A DNA stretch of 24,207 nucleotides. Origin: a bacterium (lineage in GTDB: Bacteria > RUG730 > JAAEPJ01). The position numbers and the translations under genes are program-made. The number at the start of each line of letters is the position of its first letter. Position 1 is the stretch's first letter. The notes under the pieces were generated by a model. The model worked only from the letters and a program-made list of their open reading frames with translations. It did not search any database and was not told the DNA's origin. The stretch lies in NCBI GenBank assembly GCA_024222485.1, contig JAAEPJ010000368.1:1-24207 (forward strand), read 5' to 3'. Positions 5,832-12,856 of the stretch are shown here, one piece after another.

Positions 5832-7443
5832 ACAAGTAACATTAGGCGGAACCGCTAGAAAAAATTTAGTAGAGGGTATTGATATTCTTGCTGATGCTGT
5901 AATATCAACATTAGGCCCAAATGGAAGAAATGTAGTTATTGCTAATGATAATGGTGCTCCACAATCAACTAAAGATGGAGTTACAGTTGCAAAGTCAATT
6001 TCTCTTTCAAATCCTGAACAAGAATTAGGAGTACAGTTAGTAAAACAAGCTGCTATAAAAACAGCTGAAAAAGCAGGTGATGGAACAACTACATCTACTT
6101 TGTTAGCTCGTGAAATGGTAAAAGCAGGATTAAATGCATTAAACAATAATGAAAATGCAGTTCAAATAAAAAGGGATATTGATACTACAGTAAAACAAGT
6201 AGTAGAAAACCTTAGAGGAAAAATATCAGAAGATATTTCAGGAGAAGAACAATTAGAACAGATTGCAACAATATCAGCAAATAATGACCCAGAAACTGGA
6301 AAATTAATTGCTACCGCTATTGATAAAGTAGGAATGGAAGGGGTTGTTCATATAGAGGAATCACGTACTGGTGAAACATATTTAGAAACTGTTGAAGGGT
6401 TACAGTTTGAAAGAGGTTATAAGTCACCGTATTTTGTTACCAACAATAATACAATGACAGCAACATTAGACAACCCCCTCATTCTAATTGCAGATCAAAA
6501 AATAACTCAAGTTAAAGATCTACTTCCCGTTTTAGAAGCAGTATCAAATCAAGGTAAATCTCTACTTATTATAGCTGAAGATATTGATAATGAAGCTTTA
6601 GCAACCTTGATTGTTAATAAAATGAGAGGTACAATGAAAGTATGTGCTGTAAAGGCACCTGACTTTGGAGATAGAAGAAAATTAGCTTTAGAAGACATTG
6701 CTATAACAACAGGTGGAATCGTTCTTGATAAACAAAAAGGAATGAAACTTGATAAATTTAGTTGGGAATGGTTTGGAGAAGCAAGAACAGTAACAATAGA
6801 AAAAGAACAAACAACAATTGTAGATGGAAAAGGAGCAGTGGAATCAATTGAAACACGTATTGAAGAACTACAACAACAAATTGATAAAGCAACAACACCG
6901 TTTGAAACAGAAAAACTCCAAGAAAGATTGGCGAAATTTACAGGAGGAGTAGCTATTATCCATGTAGGTGGAAATACTGAAACGGAAATGAAAGAAAAGA
7001 AAGATCGTGTTGATGATGCTTTACATGCAACAAAAGCCGCTATTGAAGAAGGAATAGTACCAGGAGGAGGAACAGCATTATTATATGCTTCTTCAGGTAT
7101 AGAAGCTAAAACAACAGGGGCTCAAATTGTAATTGAAGCCTGTGCTAAACCATTTAATCAAATTTTAGTTAATGCTGGTTATGATCAAGTAAAAGGACAA
7201 ATTTTAGCTGATAATTTAGTTAATTCTGGTAATGATGTTTGGGCTGGTTACAATATTAAAACTGATGAAACAGTTAATATGAAAGAAGCTGGTATTATTG
7301 ATCCTACTAAAGTAGCTAGAACAGCACTACAAAATGCTGCATCAGTTGCAGGTACCGTTTTATTAACAGAGTGTACTGTAGTCAATGAACCTAGTGATGA
7401 TAAACAACAACAACAAATTGACCCAATGATGGGTATGATGTAA
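5824..7443 (+). CDS. groEL: Chaperonin GroEL, full length
   Basis: This 539-residue protein covers the whole chaperonin (bacterial GroEL is about 548). ATP-site motifs are intact: LGPNGRNVVI, KDGVTVAKS (equivalent of D52), AGDGTTTSTLLA (equivalent of D87) and RVDDALHATKAAIEEG (equivalent of the catalytic D398), followed by VPGGGTALLY. The apical domain retains the substrate and GroES binding segment GLQFERGYKSPYF, and KAPDFGDRRK is present. The C-terminal tail, QQQQIDPMMGMM, is a shortened version of the flexible GGM tail. Nothing suggests decay. Together with the upstream groES, the phage has a complete chaperonin machine, probably for folding its own proteins; which clients it serves is unknown. 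The 8-base overlap with groES implies coupled translation. Confidence 0.97.
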   Translation: MSKQVTLGGTARKNLVEGIDILADAVISTLGPNGRNVVIANDNGAPQSTKDGVTVAKSISLSNPEQELGVQLVKQAAIKTAEKAGDGTTTSTLLAREMVKAGLNALNNNENAVQIKRDIDTTVKQVVENLRGKISEDISGEEQLEQIATISANNDPETGKLIATAIDKVGMEGVVHIEESRTGETYLETVEGLQFERGYKSPYFVTNNNTMTATLDNPLILIADQKITQVKDLLPVLEAVSNQGKSLLIIAEDIDNEALATLIVNKMRGTMKVCAVKAPDFGDRRKLALEDIAITTGGIVLDKQKGMKLDKFSWEWFGEARTVTIEKEQTTIVDGKGAVESIETRIEELQQQIDKATTPFETEKLQERLAKFTGGVAIIHVGGNTETEMKEKKDRVDDALHATKAAIEEGIVPGGGTALLYASSGIEAKTTGAQIVIEACAKPFNQILVNAGYDQVKGQILADNLVNSGNDVWAGYNIKTDETVNMKEAGIIDPTKVARTALQNAASVAGTVLLTECTVVNEPSDDKQQQQIDPMMGMM

Positions 7444-7470
7444 TAATTAATAACTAATAAATAATAAAAA

Positions 7471-7638
7471 ATGACAAAAAATGAAATTTTTGAGATTATT
7501 GAAACAAATTTCAATATCTTAGCAGCTGAAAACGATGGAACTACTAAGGCAAGTCAAGCACGAGCTAGAAAAGCAGCACAAGCTATTAAACGAGTAATTA
7601 CAGATTATAAAAAAGCATCTGTGGCTGAGTCAAAATAG
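7471..7638 (+). CDS. Histone H1-like small basic protein
   Basis: This 55-codon gene lies 27 bases after groEL. The protein starts TKNEIFEIIETNFNIL and ends in a basic alanine-rich helix, KASQARARKAAQAIKRVI, then TDYKKASVAESK. The ARARKA...I..F/Y+K.SV.ESK ending is like the small histone H1-like proteins (Hc1-type family) widespread in Flavobacteriia, which are thought to bind DNA and influence nucleoid structure. This resemblance is from memory. It supports a Bacteroidota host and could mean that the phage coats or compacts DNA with its own version. The preceding sequence AATAATAAAAA is an A-rich, SD-less start region as in Bacteroidota. Confidence 0.65.
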   Translation: MTKNEIFEIIETNFNILAAENDGTTKASQARARKAAQAIKRVITDYKKASVAESK

Positions 7639-7649
7639 TTTCGTATATT

Positions 7650-7919
7650 ATGGCTACAAAGATTGAAGAAAAAAATATCCTAATCGCTCGGAGAGTTCCT
7701 CCGGGCGATAAATGGAGATTAGTTGCAAATGAGCCTGATGGTCCTATACATAAAACATTAACTGATGCTTTAGAAGCATATATGGTTAAAACAGGATTTA
7801 AAGGTAGTTATAGATTAGAACCACTAAAAAGTAACCTATATGCAATTGATTCAACAGAGACAGAAGTAATACCAGAACCAGAAAAGAAATATTCAATATA
7901 TGGCGAATTCGGACAATAG
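7650..7919 (+). CDS. Unknown 89-residue protein
   Basis: No family is recognised. The sequence reads as one small domain: IARRVPPGDKWRLVANEPDG, a helix (TLTDALEAYMVKTGF) and a strand-rich end (SYRLEPLKSNLYAID), then an acidic proline tail. The pattern is like small phage proteins with one helix packed on a sheet. It starts 11 bases after the histone-like gene behind TTCGTATATT, and its end overlaps the clamp loader gene by 20 bases. A strong GC-rich hairpin at 7684-7708 lies within codons for IARRVPPGD and is unusual for this genome. Confidence 0.65.
   Translation: MATKIEEKNILIARRVPPGDKWRLVANEPDGPIHKTLTDALEAYMVKTGFKGSYRLEPLKSNLYAIDSTETEVIPEPEKKYSIYGEFGQ
7684..7708 (+). repeat. GC-rich 10-bp hairpin inside a coding region
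   Basis: TCGCTCGGAG (7684-7693) pairs with CTCCGGGCGA (7699-7708), with one T-G wobble and a 5-base AGTTC loop. Eight of the ten pairs are G-C or include a wobble in a genome of about 25% G+C. No T run follows (TAAATGG), so it is not an intrinsic terminator. It lies 34 bases after the start codon at 7650 and could be an RNA-processing, attenuation or protein-binding site between the chaperone block and the clamp loader genes. Confidence 0.6.
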
Positions 7920-8844
7920 TTTATTAGTAGAAAAATATAGACCATCTAATTTAAAACATTATGTTGGTAATGAAAATATTAAAAAATCTATTTCTAAATA
8001 TTTAGACCAGAATGATATTCAAAACCTAATATTTTATGGACCCGCTGGTACAGGAAAAACTACTTTGGCAAAACTTTGTGTTCAAAATCTTGATTGCGAT
8101 CATCTTTATATTAACGCCTCGGATGAAAGAGGTATTGAAACGATTCGTGATAAAGTGCAAGGATTTGCAAGCGTTGCTTCTTTTAAACCACTTAAAGTGG
8201 TCATTCTGGATGAAGCTGATTTTCTTACTATCCAAGCGCAAGCTTCACTCCGTAATATCATTGAAACTTTCTCGCGTACGACAAGGTTTATTATGACTTG
8301 TAATTTTGTAGAGCGTATCATTGATCCTTTACAATCTAGATGTCAAGTACTTAAAATTGTACCTCCAACTAAAAAAGATGTTGCTAAACATTTAAATTGG
8401 ATACTTCAACAAGAATCAATTTCCCATGATATAAATGATTTAGTACCATTAGTTAATCAATATTATCCCGATTTACGTAAATGTATTAATACAATTCAAT
8501 TATCAACTGTAGATGGTGGAGCAAATGATTTATATCTTAGTTTAGACCAATCAGTATTAGTATCATCAAATTATATAGATAAAGTTATTAGTGCATTATC
8601 AGAGGGATCTAAACACAACAAAATAGATTGTTATAATGATATACGTCAAATTATAGCTGATGCTAATGTAGATGATTTTGATGAATTATTTAAATCATTA
8701 TACGAACGTGCATCTGAATACTTACAAAATAAAGAAGGTACAGCAGCCATTTTAATAAATGAACACCAATATAAAGCAAATTTCCGAATCGACAAGGAAA
8801 TAAATACAATGTCGTTAATCCAACAAATATTAAATAATAAATAA
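7900..8844 (+). CDS. 44: Clamp loader large subunit (gp44-like AAA+ ATPase)
   Basis: This 314-residue AAA+ protein (T4 gp44 has 319) loads the sliding clamp onto primed DNA. It begins with the typical LLVEKYRPSNLKHYVGNE, followed by Walker A GPAGTGKTT (47-55), Walker B VVILDEAD (about 101-108), sensor 1 in FIMTCNF and the SRC motif with the arginine finger (S146-R147-C148). The C-terminal third has the helical collar region of clamp loaders. It overlaps the upstream gene by 20 bases. Roughly bases 8090-8330 use a different codon set (CGT, CTG, ATC, GCG, ACG) and reach about 40% G+C, while both ends of the same gene are near 20%. Confidence 0.95.
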   Translation: MANSDNSLLVEKYRPSNLKHYVGNENIKKSISKYLDQNDIQNLIFYGPAGTGKTTLAKLCVQNLDCDHLYINASDERGIETIRDKVQGFASVASFKPLKVVILDEADFLTIQAQASLRNIIETFSRTTRFIMTCNFVERIIDPLQSRCQVLKIVPPTKKDVAKHLNWILQQESISHDINDLVPLVNQYYPDLRKCINTIQLSTVDGGANDLYLSLDQSVLVSSNYIDKVISALSEGSKHNKIDCYNDIRQIIADANVDDFDELFKSLYERASEYLQNKEGTAAILINEHQYKANFRIDKEINTMSLIQQILNNK

Positions 8845-8846
8845 TT

Positions 8847-9095
8847 ATGCAACAAGCACCACAACAAGGACCCCCTATCGATTTAAAAAACACTACAGCT
8901 ATCAAAAATTTTGATGGAGGTTTTGTATTTCAACAAGGAGTAGTATTAAGAACAGTATCTAAATTTGTAATGGGTACAGATGAAGATGCCCTACTTCCAA
9001 TCCCTGTTTTTTATGACCCTTCAACTAAAAAAATTCTTAAATCATCAGTTCCAAAAGAATTAAGAGCAGAATTAGCTGACGAATTAATAGACTAG
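8847..9095 (+). CDS. Small unknown protein between clamp loader genes
   Basis: This 82-residue protein is unrecognised. It starts with a Gln/Pro-rich MQQAPQQGPPIDLKN, continues with FDGGFVFQQGVVLRTVSKFV and LPIPVFYDPSTKKILKSSVP, and ends in an acidic helix. The middle looks like a small beta barrel or SH3-like sheet. It sits 2 bases behind gp44 and 2 bases before the probable gp62, so it is made together with the clamp loader. A structural or replication role would be guesswork. Confidence 0.65.
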   Translation: MQQAPQQGPPIDLKNTTAIKNFDGGFVFQQGVVLRTVSKFVMGTDEDALLPIPVFYDPSTKKILKSSVPKELRAELADELID

Positions 9096-9097
9096 AT

Positions 9098-9511
9098 TTG
9101 AAAAATATCTTTGATTGGTTAAAAGCAATTAACTCCACCAAACCCCCAGTTGAATCTTTTACAGATAAAGATTGGGAGGTTTGGAATAGTTATATGGTCC
9201 ATAGATTTTTATCTATGAATCCCGATTATTTAGAAATTGTAAATTATGTTCAAGATTTTCCTCCACAGGAAAAAAGAATGATTTATAATATATATAGAGA
9301 ATTTATTCCTAAAAATAACAAATGGAGTAAATATATTAAGTCTAAGGCAAAACAACCTAATAAAGACTTAATAGATCATATTAAAAATTATTTTGAATGT
9401 TCCTCTAAAGAAGCAAAAGAATATATAAATATATTGGATACCCCAGAAATAAATCGTATATTAACCAACAGAGGATTAGATAAAAAAGAAATAACTAAAA
9501 TAATAAAATGA
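9098..9511 (+). CDS. 62: Probable clamp loader small subunit (gp62-like), TTG start
   Basis: This 137-residue protein is called from position and weak pattern. It starts NIFDWLKAI, has WEVWNSYMVHRFLSMNPDYLEIVNYVQ and MIYNIYREFIPKNNKWSKYIK, a layout like the short gp62 proteins of T4-like cyanophages, where a conserved F-x-x-x-R-x-LS segment precedes an aromatic, basic stretch. T4 gp62 (187 residues) is the fifth subunit of the gp44/62 loader. The end (CSSKEAKEYINILDTPEINRIL) resembles a helical bundle. The only start in a sensible place is TTG at 9098, 2 bases after the previous stop; the first in-frame ATG would remove part of the conserved segment. Its stop overlaps the next start by ATGA. 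Confidence 0.65.
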   Translation: MKNIFDWLKAINSTKPPVESFTDKDWEVWNSYMVHRFLSMNPDYLEIVNYVQDFPPQEKRMIYNIYREFIPKNNKWSKYIKSKAKQPNKDLIDHIKNYFECSSKEAKEYINILDTPEINRILTNRGLDKKEITKIIK

Positions 9512-9732
9512 GCAAATTAGTAGAAATGTTACGTAAGTCTGCAGAAGCAGATAAAGCCAAAGCACTTTTGTCCCTTGAACTATTAGGCAATAAAGCAGTT
9601 GGTATTGGAGATCACTCAACTGAAGACTTTTATAAGAATGCTGAAGAAGCACTTGTTATGTTAGTAGATGCTGATGATAGATTATCAACTTTAGATAAGT
9701 ATTTTAATACTAAAGGATTATTAAATGGGTGA
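9508..9732 (+). CDS. Small unknown helical protein
   Basis: This 74-residue protein is not assigned. It is mostly alpha-helical (SKLVEMLRKSAEADKAKALL, then EDFYKNAEEALVMLVDADDR), acidic and without cysteines. ATGA overlap with the probable gp62 and an 8-base overlap with the following gene indicate coupled translation within the replication block. Similar short proteins next to the loader genes occur in T4-like marine phages, as I recall, but no function is known to me. Confidence 0.65.
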   Translation: MSKLVEMLRKSAEADKAKALLSLELLGNKAVGIGDHSTEDFYKNAEEALVMLVDADDRLSTLDKYFNTKGLLNG

Positions 9733-10198
9733 TTCAGTTAAAAAATACATGGAAAGTTTAGAAAATAAAATTAATAGCGGAGGACATTTTACTTCCAATG
9801 CAGTCCAATTAGAAAAATTTATGAGCGATAGAGAAATTATGAATGCCAAATCAGGATCCAAATTAGATGTAAAAGTATTTGAAAAAGAATACCCAGAACT
9901 ATCTAAAGAATTTAAACAAATCCAAAAAGAAATGTATGAGATGTTTGCTCGTAAACATATGGATTATGGGTTAAATAATATTGCATTAGGTGGAGATATC
10001 ATTAATAATAGCGATGATAAACAATTTTCATTGACTGGGTTATGTATTAGATTAACTGATAAAATATCACGTTTAAAAAACTTGTTAATTAATGGTAGAT
10101 CCTTTGTTGAAGGGGAAGGTATACAAGATACATTTATTGACATTGCCAATTATGGAATAATCGGTCTTTTAGTAGGTCGAGATAAATGGAAAAAATAG
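9725..10198 (+). CDS. DUF1599/Nmad1-type nucleotide modification-associated protein
   Basis: This 157-residue protein contains the features of DUF1599 (nucleotide modification associated domain 1). These are FARKHMDYGLNNIAL, a later SLTGLCIRLTDKISRLKNLL, and a closing DTFIDIANYGIIGLLV. The pattern K/H-x-x-DYG, R-L-x-D-K-x-x-R and D-x-x-x-D-x-x-N-Y matches an all-alpha fold related to NTP pyrophosphatases, in which acidic residues would bind a metal. Family members occur with phage base-modification genes; whether this phage has modified bases cannot be told, as no base-modifying enzyme is seen in the window. It overlaps the previous gene by 8 bases and is followed at once by the nuclease gene. 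Confidence 0.75.
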   Translation: MGDSVKKYMESLENKINSGGHFTSNAVQLEKFMSDREIMNAKSGSKLDVKVFEKEYPELSKEFKQIQKEMYEMFARKHMDYGLNNIALGGDIINNSDDKQFSLTGLCIRLTDKISRLKNLLINGRSFVEGEGIQDTFIDIANYGIIGLLVGRDKWKK

Positions 10199-10199
10199 T

Positions 10200-11174
10200 T
10201 TGGCTAAAAAACTCCCAAAAATAGTAAAAGAGATTAGAAATAATCCTCCACCACCTATTAATTATGCATATCAAAAGAATATATCATATTCCCAGATGTC
10301 CATATTTAGAGGATGTCCTCATAGATGGAAACTTCAGTATAAAGATAAAATTAAAAGATTTACATCTTCTATACATACGGTTTTTGGGACTGCCATGCAT
10401 GAATCAATGCAATATTATTTAGATTATGCCTATGAAAAATCATTTGCAGCCGCTGATAGAGATATTGATTTAAAAGAAGATTTCCAAAGTCGATATATAA
10501 GCGAATACCAAGTACAGTATAAAAAAAATAATGATTCTCATTTTTCTGATGCTGTTGAAATGAGAGAATTTTTTGAAGATGGAGTAGCTATTTTAGAATG
10601 GTTTAAGAAAAAACGTAGTAGATATTTTAGTAAAAAAGGTACTTATTTAGTTGGATGTGAAATACCAATTGTAGTAGCACCAAATAAAATGTTAAATAAC
10701 GTATTATATATGGGGTATCTTGATGTTGTAACGTATTGTGAAACAACAGATACATTCAAAATAATCGACATAAAAACAAGTACTAGTGGGTGGAATGATT
10801 ATTCTAAAAAAGATGAAAATAAACAATTCCAATTATTACTCTATAAACAATATTTTTCAGAACAATACAATATACCTTTAGATAAGATTGAAATTGAGTT
10901 TTTTATTCTTAAAAGAAAGGTATTAGATCCTGATGATGAAAAGCTTATGTCACCATATCAAGCTTATAGGGTACAACAATTTACACCACCAAGTGGTAAA
11001 ATTAAATTATCAAGAGCAAAAAATGCTATTAATGATTTTATTAACGAATGTTTTAATTCAAATGGTAAAATAAAAGAAGCAGATTATCCTAAATCTCCTT
11101 CTAAATGGAATTGTAATTTTTGTCCTTATGGAGAAGATAAAGAATTATGTGGAGCCAAACAACATTTTTCGTAG
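10200..11174 (+). CDS. PD-(D/E)XK nuclease with Cas4/AddB-like Fe-S cysteines, TTG start
   Basis: This 324-residue protein is a RecB-family nuclease. SYSQMSIFRGCPHRWKLQY opens the domain, HESMQYYL gives an active-site histidine, D175 in GYLDVV and D190/K192 in IIDIKTS form the PD-(D/E)XK core, and FQLLLYKQYF is the usual Q-x-x-x-Y motif. C39 at the N-terminal end and C305, C308 and C317 at the C-terminal end match the four-cysteine Fe-S cluster of Cas4, AddB and Dna2. Such enzymes trim DNA ends; in this phage it could work in recombination or degradation of host DNA (inference). No cas1 or cas2 is near. The start is TTG at 10200, one base after the previous stop, because the first ATG would cut into the first motif. 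Confidence 0.85.
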   Translation: MAKKLPKIVKEIRNNPPPPINYAYQKNISYSQMSIFRGCPHRWKLQYKDKIKRFTSSIHTVFGTAMHESMQYYLDYAYEKSFAAADRDIDLKEDFQSRYISEYQVQYKKNNDSHFSDAVEMREFFEDGVAILEWFKKKRSRYFSKKGTYLVGCEIPIVVAPNKMLNNVLYMGYLDVVTYCETTDTFKIIDIKTSTSGWNDYSKKDENKQFQLLLYKQYFSEQYNIPLDKIEIEFFILKRKVLDPDDEKLMSPYQAYRVQQFTPPSGKIKLSRAKNAINDFINECFNSNGKIKEADYPKSPSKWNCNFCPYGEDKELCGAKQHFS

Positions 11175-11178
11175 GTTC

Positions 11179-11190
11179 ATACATATGTAT
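11179..11190. promoter_or_regulatory. Perfect 12-base palindrome before the RHH-like gene
   Basis: ATACATATGTAT is a perfect palindrome in the 49-base gap between the nuclease stop and the start at 11224. The 11-mer ACATATGTATA also occurs at 4583-4593, in the hsp20 leader. Ribbon-helix-helix regulators bind short palindromes upstream of their own genes, so it is an operator candidate. In AT-rich DNA such words arise easily, and ACATATGTAT also occurs within coding sequence near 18775, so this is weak. The remaining gap is AT-rich with TATATAATAAATAATG, possibly a promoter. Confidence 0.3.
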
Positions 11191-11223
11191 ATATAATAAA
11201 TAATGTTTTAATAAATAAAGACT

Positions 11224-11412
11224 ATGAGTAATTCAAAAAAGATGACACTAACTAGTGTTAAAGTTCAGAGTGATTTATTCGAAAATTTTAAGATTGAATG
11301 TGTAAAACGTAAATTTTCTTTTCAAAAATTAGCAGATCGTGCTTTATTTTTGTATCTTACAGATGAGAATTTCCGTAAACAAATAACCAATCAGATAAAT
11401 ATCGAATTATAA
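11224..11412 (+). CDS. Ribbon-helix-helix-like small DNA-binding protein
   Basis: This 62-residue protein has the length and pattern of a ribbon-helix-helix regulator: a short strand with alternating hydrophobic residues (MTLTSVKVQSDLFENFK), then two helices (IECVKRKFSFQKLADRALFL and LTDENFRKQI). RHH proteins act as dimers that insert the strand in the major groove. It heads the glycan operon, only 4 bases before the first glycosyltransferase gene, and a perfect palindrome lies 34 bases upstream, so autoregulation or control of the operon is plausible. The exact family is not recognised. Confidence 0.6.
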   Translation: MSNSKKMTLTSVKVQSDLFENFKIECVKRKFSFQKLADRALFLYLTDENFRKQITNQINIEL

Positions 11413-11416
11413 TTTT

Positions 11417-12856
11417 ATGAATAAAGATTTTAAACATATCCCTAAGGATAAAAGAAAAAAAATATTATTAATTTGTGATGATGTTAGAGTACATTCAGGT
11501 GTAGCAACAGTAGCAAAAGAAATAGTATGTGGTACAGCCCATCACTTTAATTGGGTACAAATGGCGGGTGCTATAAAACATCCAGATAAAGGAAAAAGAT
11601 TAGATTTATCCCCAAGTACTAATAAGGAAGCAAATATAGATGATTCATCTGTAATTTTATACCCAACTGATGGATATGGAGATTCTAGAATATTAAGAGA
11701 AATAATTAATATAGAAAAACCAGATGCTATTATGTTATTTACTGACCCTAGATATTTTACTTACATATTCAATATGGAACAAGAAATTCGTAAAAAAATT
11801 CCTATTGCTTATTTAAATATTTGGGATGATTATCCTGCTCCAATGTATAATAAACCATATTATGAAGCTTGTGATTTGCTAATGGGTATATCAAAACAAA
11901 CAGTTAATATTAATAAGATAGTATTAGGAGATAAAGCAGATAAAAAAGTTATAAAGTATATTCCCCATGGTAAAAACCCAAATATCTTCTTTCCTCTAAC
12001 TGAAGAAACAAAAGAATTTAAGACTTTTAAAAAGGAATTATTTAGAGGTGAAACCCCAGAGTTTGTAGTGTTATTTAATTCTAGGAATATTAGAAGAAAA
12101 CAAATCCCAGATACAATATTAGCATTTAGATCCTTTTTAGATTCATTACCTAAAGAAAAAGCTAAAAAATGTAAGCTTATATTAAAAACTGAAATGGTCA
12201 CTGATGCTGGTACAGATTTAGATAAAGTTAGGGAATATATTTTAGGAGAAAACTATTTTGATAATTGTATTATATTAGACAACAAATTTTCAGAAATTCA
12301 ATTAAATTATCTTTACAATATAGCAGATGTTCAAATTTTATTAACTTCAAATGAAGGTTGGGGTTTAACTATTACAGAAGCAATATTAGCAGGAACACCT
12401 ATTATAGCTAATACTACAGGCGGAATGCAGGATCAAATGAGATTTGTAGATAACAATGGAGAATGGTTTACACCTAGTCCTGATATCCCATCAAACCATA
12501 GAGGTACATACAAAGAACATGGAGAATGGGCATTCCCCGTTTACCCATCTTCAAGATCAATACAAGGTTCTCCTCCAACACCTTATATTTTTGATGATAG
12601 ATGTAGATGGGAAGATGCCTGTGAAAGAATTAAAGAAGTATATGCCTTAAGTAATGAAGAACGTAAAACTAGAGGTTTAAAAGGTAGAGAATGGGCTTTA
12701 AGTAGTGAAGCAGGTTTTACCTCTGATTACCAATCAAATAGAGTAATGGAAGCACTTAATGAATTATTTAGTACCTTTAAACCTAGAGAAAAATATGAAT
12801 TAATTAATGCTAATGAATATAAAGGAAATTTTTTAACTCATAAAATAATATATTAA
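11417..12856 (+). CDS. GT-B glycosyltransferase, family 4-like (first)
   Basis: This 479-residue protein has the two-domain GT-B layout. The N-terminal domain starts with a glycine-containing donor/acceptor loop (DDVRVHSGVATVAKEIV), and the C-terminal domain contains FNSRNIRRKQIPDTILAF, then the EX7E motif E313-GWGLTIT-E321 with AGTPIIANTTGG behind it, all typical of GT4. Retaining transferases of this type move a sugar from a nucleotide donor. After residue 345 there is an insert of about 50 residues rich in Pro and Ser (WFTPSPDIPSNHRG to PPTPYIFDDRCRW). It opens the eleven-gene glycan operon, with the next gene starting in a TAATG overlap. Confidence 0.85.
   Translation: MNKDFKHIPKDKRKKILLICDDVRVHSGVATVAKEIVCGTAHHFNWVQMAGAIKHPDKGKRLDLSPSTNKEANIDDSSVILYPTDGYGDSRILREIINIEKPDAIMLFTDPRYFTYIFNMEQEIRKKIPIAYLNIWDDYPAPMYNKPYYEACDLLMGISKQTVNINKIVLGDKADKKVIKYIPHGKNPNIFFPLTEETKEFKTFKKELFRGETPEFVVLFNSRNIRRKQIPDTILAFRSFLDSLPKEKAKKCKLILKTEMVTDAGTDLDKVREYILGENYFDNCIILDNKFSEIQLNYLYNIADVQILLTSNEGWGLTITEAILAGTPIIANTTGGMQDQMRFVDNNGEWFTPSPDIPSNHRGTYKEHGEWAFPVYPSSRSIQGSPPTPYIFDDRCRWEDACERIKEVYALSNEERKTRGLKGREWALSSEAGFTSDYQSNRVMEALNELFSTFKPREKYELINANEYKGNFLTHKIIY

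Noticed and set aside
5817-6146. Minus-strand open frame opposite the start of groEL
   Set aside because: It is the antisense of a highly conserved groEL segment; all other genes are on the + strand.
7248-7514. Minus-strand open frame opposite the end of groEL
   Set aside because: Antisense shadow with low-complexity cysteine and isoleucine runs produced by the CAA repeats and AT-rich gap.
8026-8321. Several open frames on both strands inside the clamp loader gene
   Set aside because: They arise because the local G+C is higher and stop codons are rarer; none has a start context or recognisable sequence. The composition itself is reported as a finding.
10200-11174. Part of a CRISPR-Cas system because of the Cas4-like nuclease
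   Set aside because: No repeats with spacers and no cas1/cas2-like genes are in the window; the nuclease sits in a replication operon.
11860-12201. Minus-strand open frame of 113 codons inside the first glycosyltransferase gene
   Set aside because: Antisense of well-conserved GT4 coding sequence.
12456-12650. Alternative-frame open frame inside the first glycosyltransferase gene
   Set aside because: Overlaps the Pro/Ser-rich insert of the transferase in another frame; no gap or start signal.
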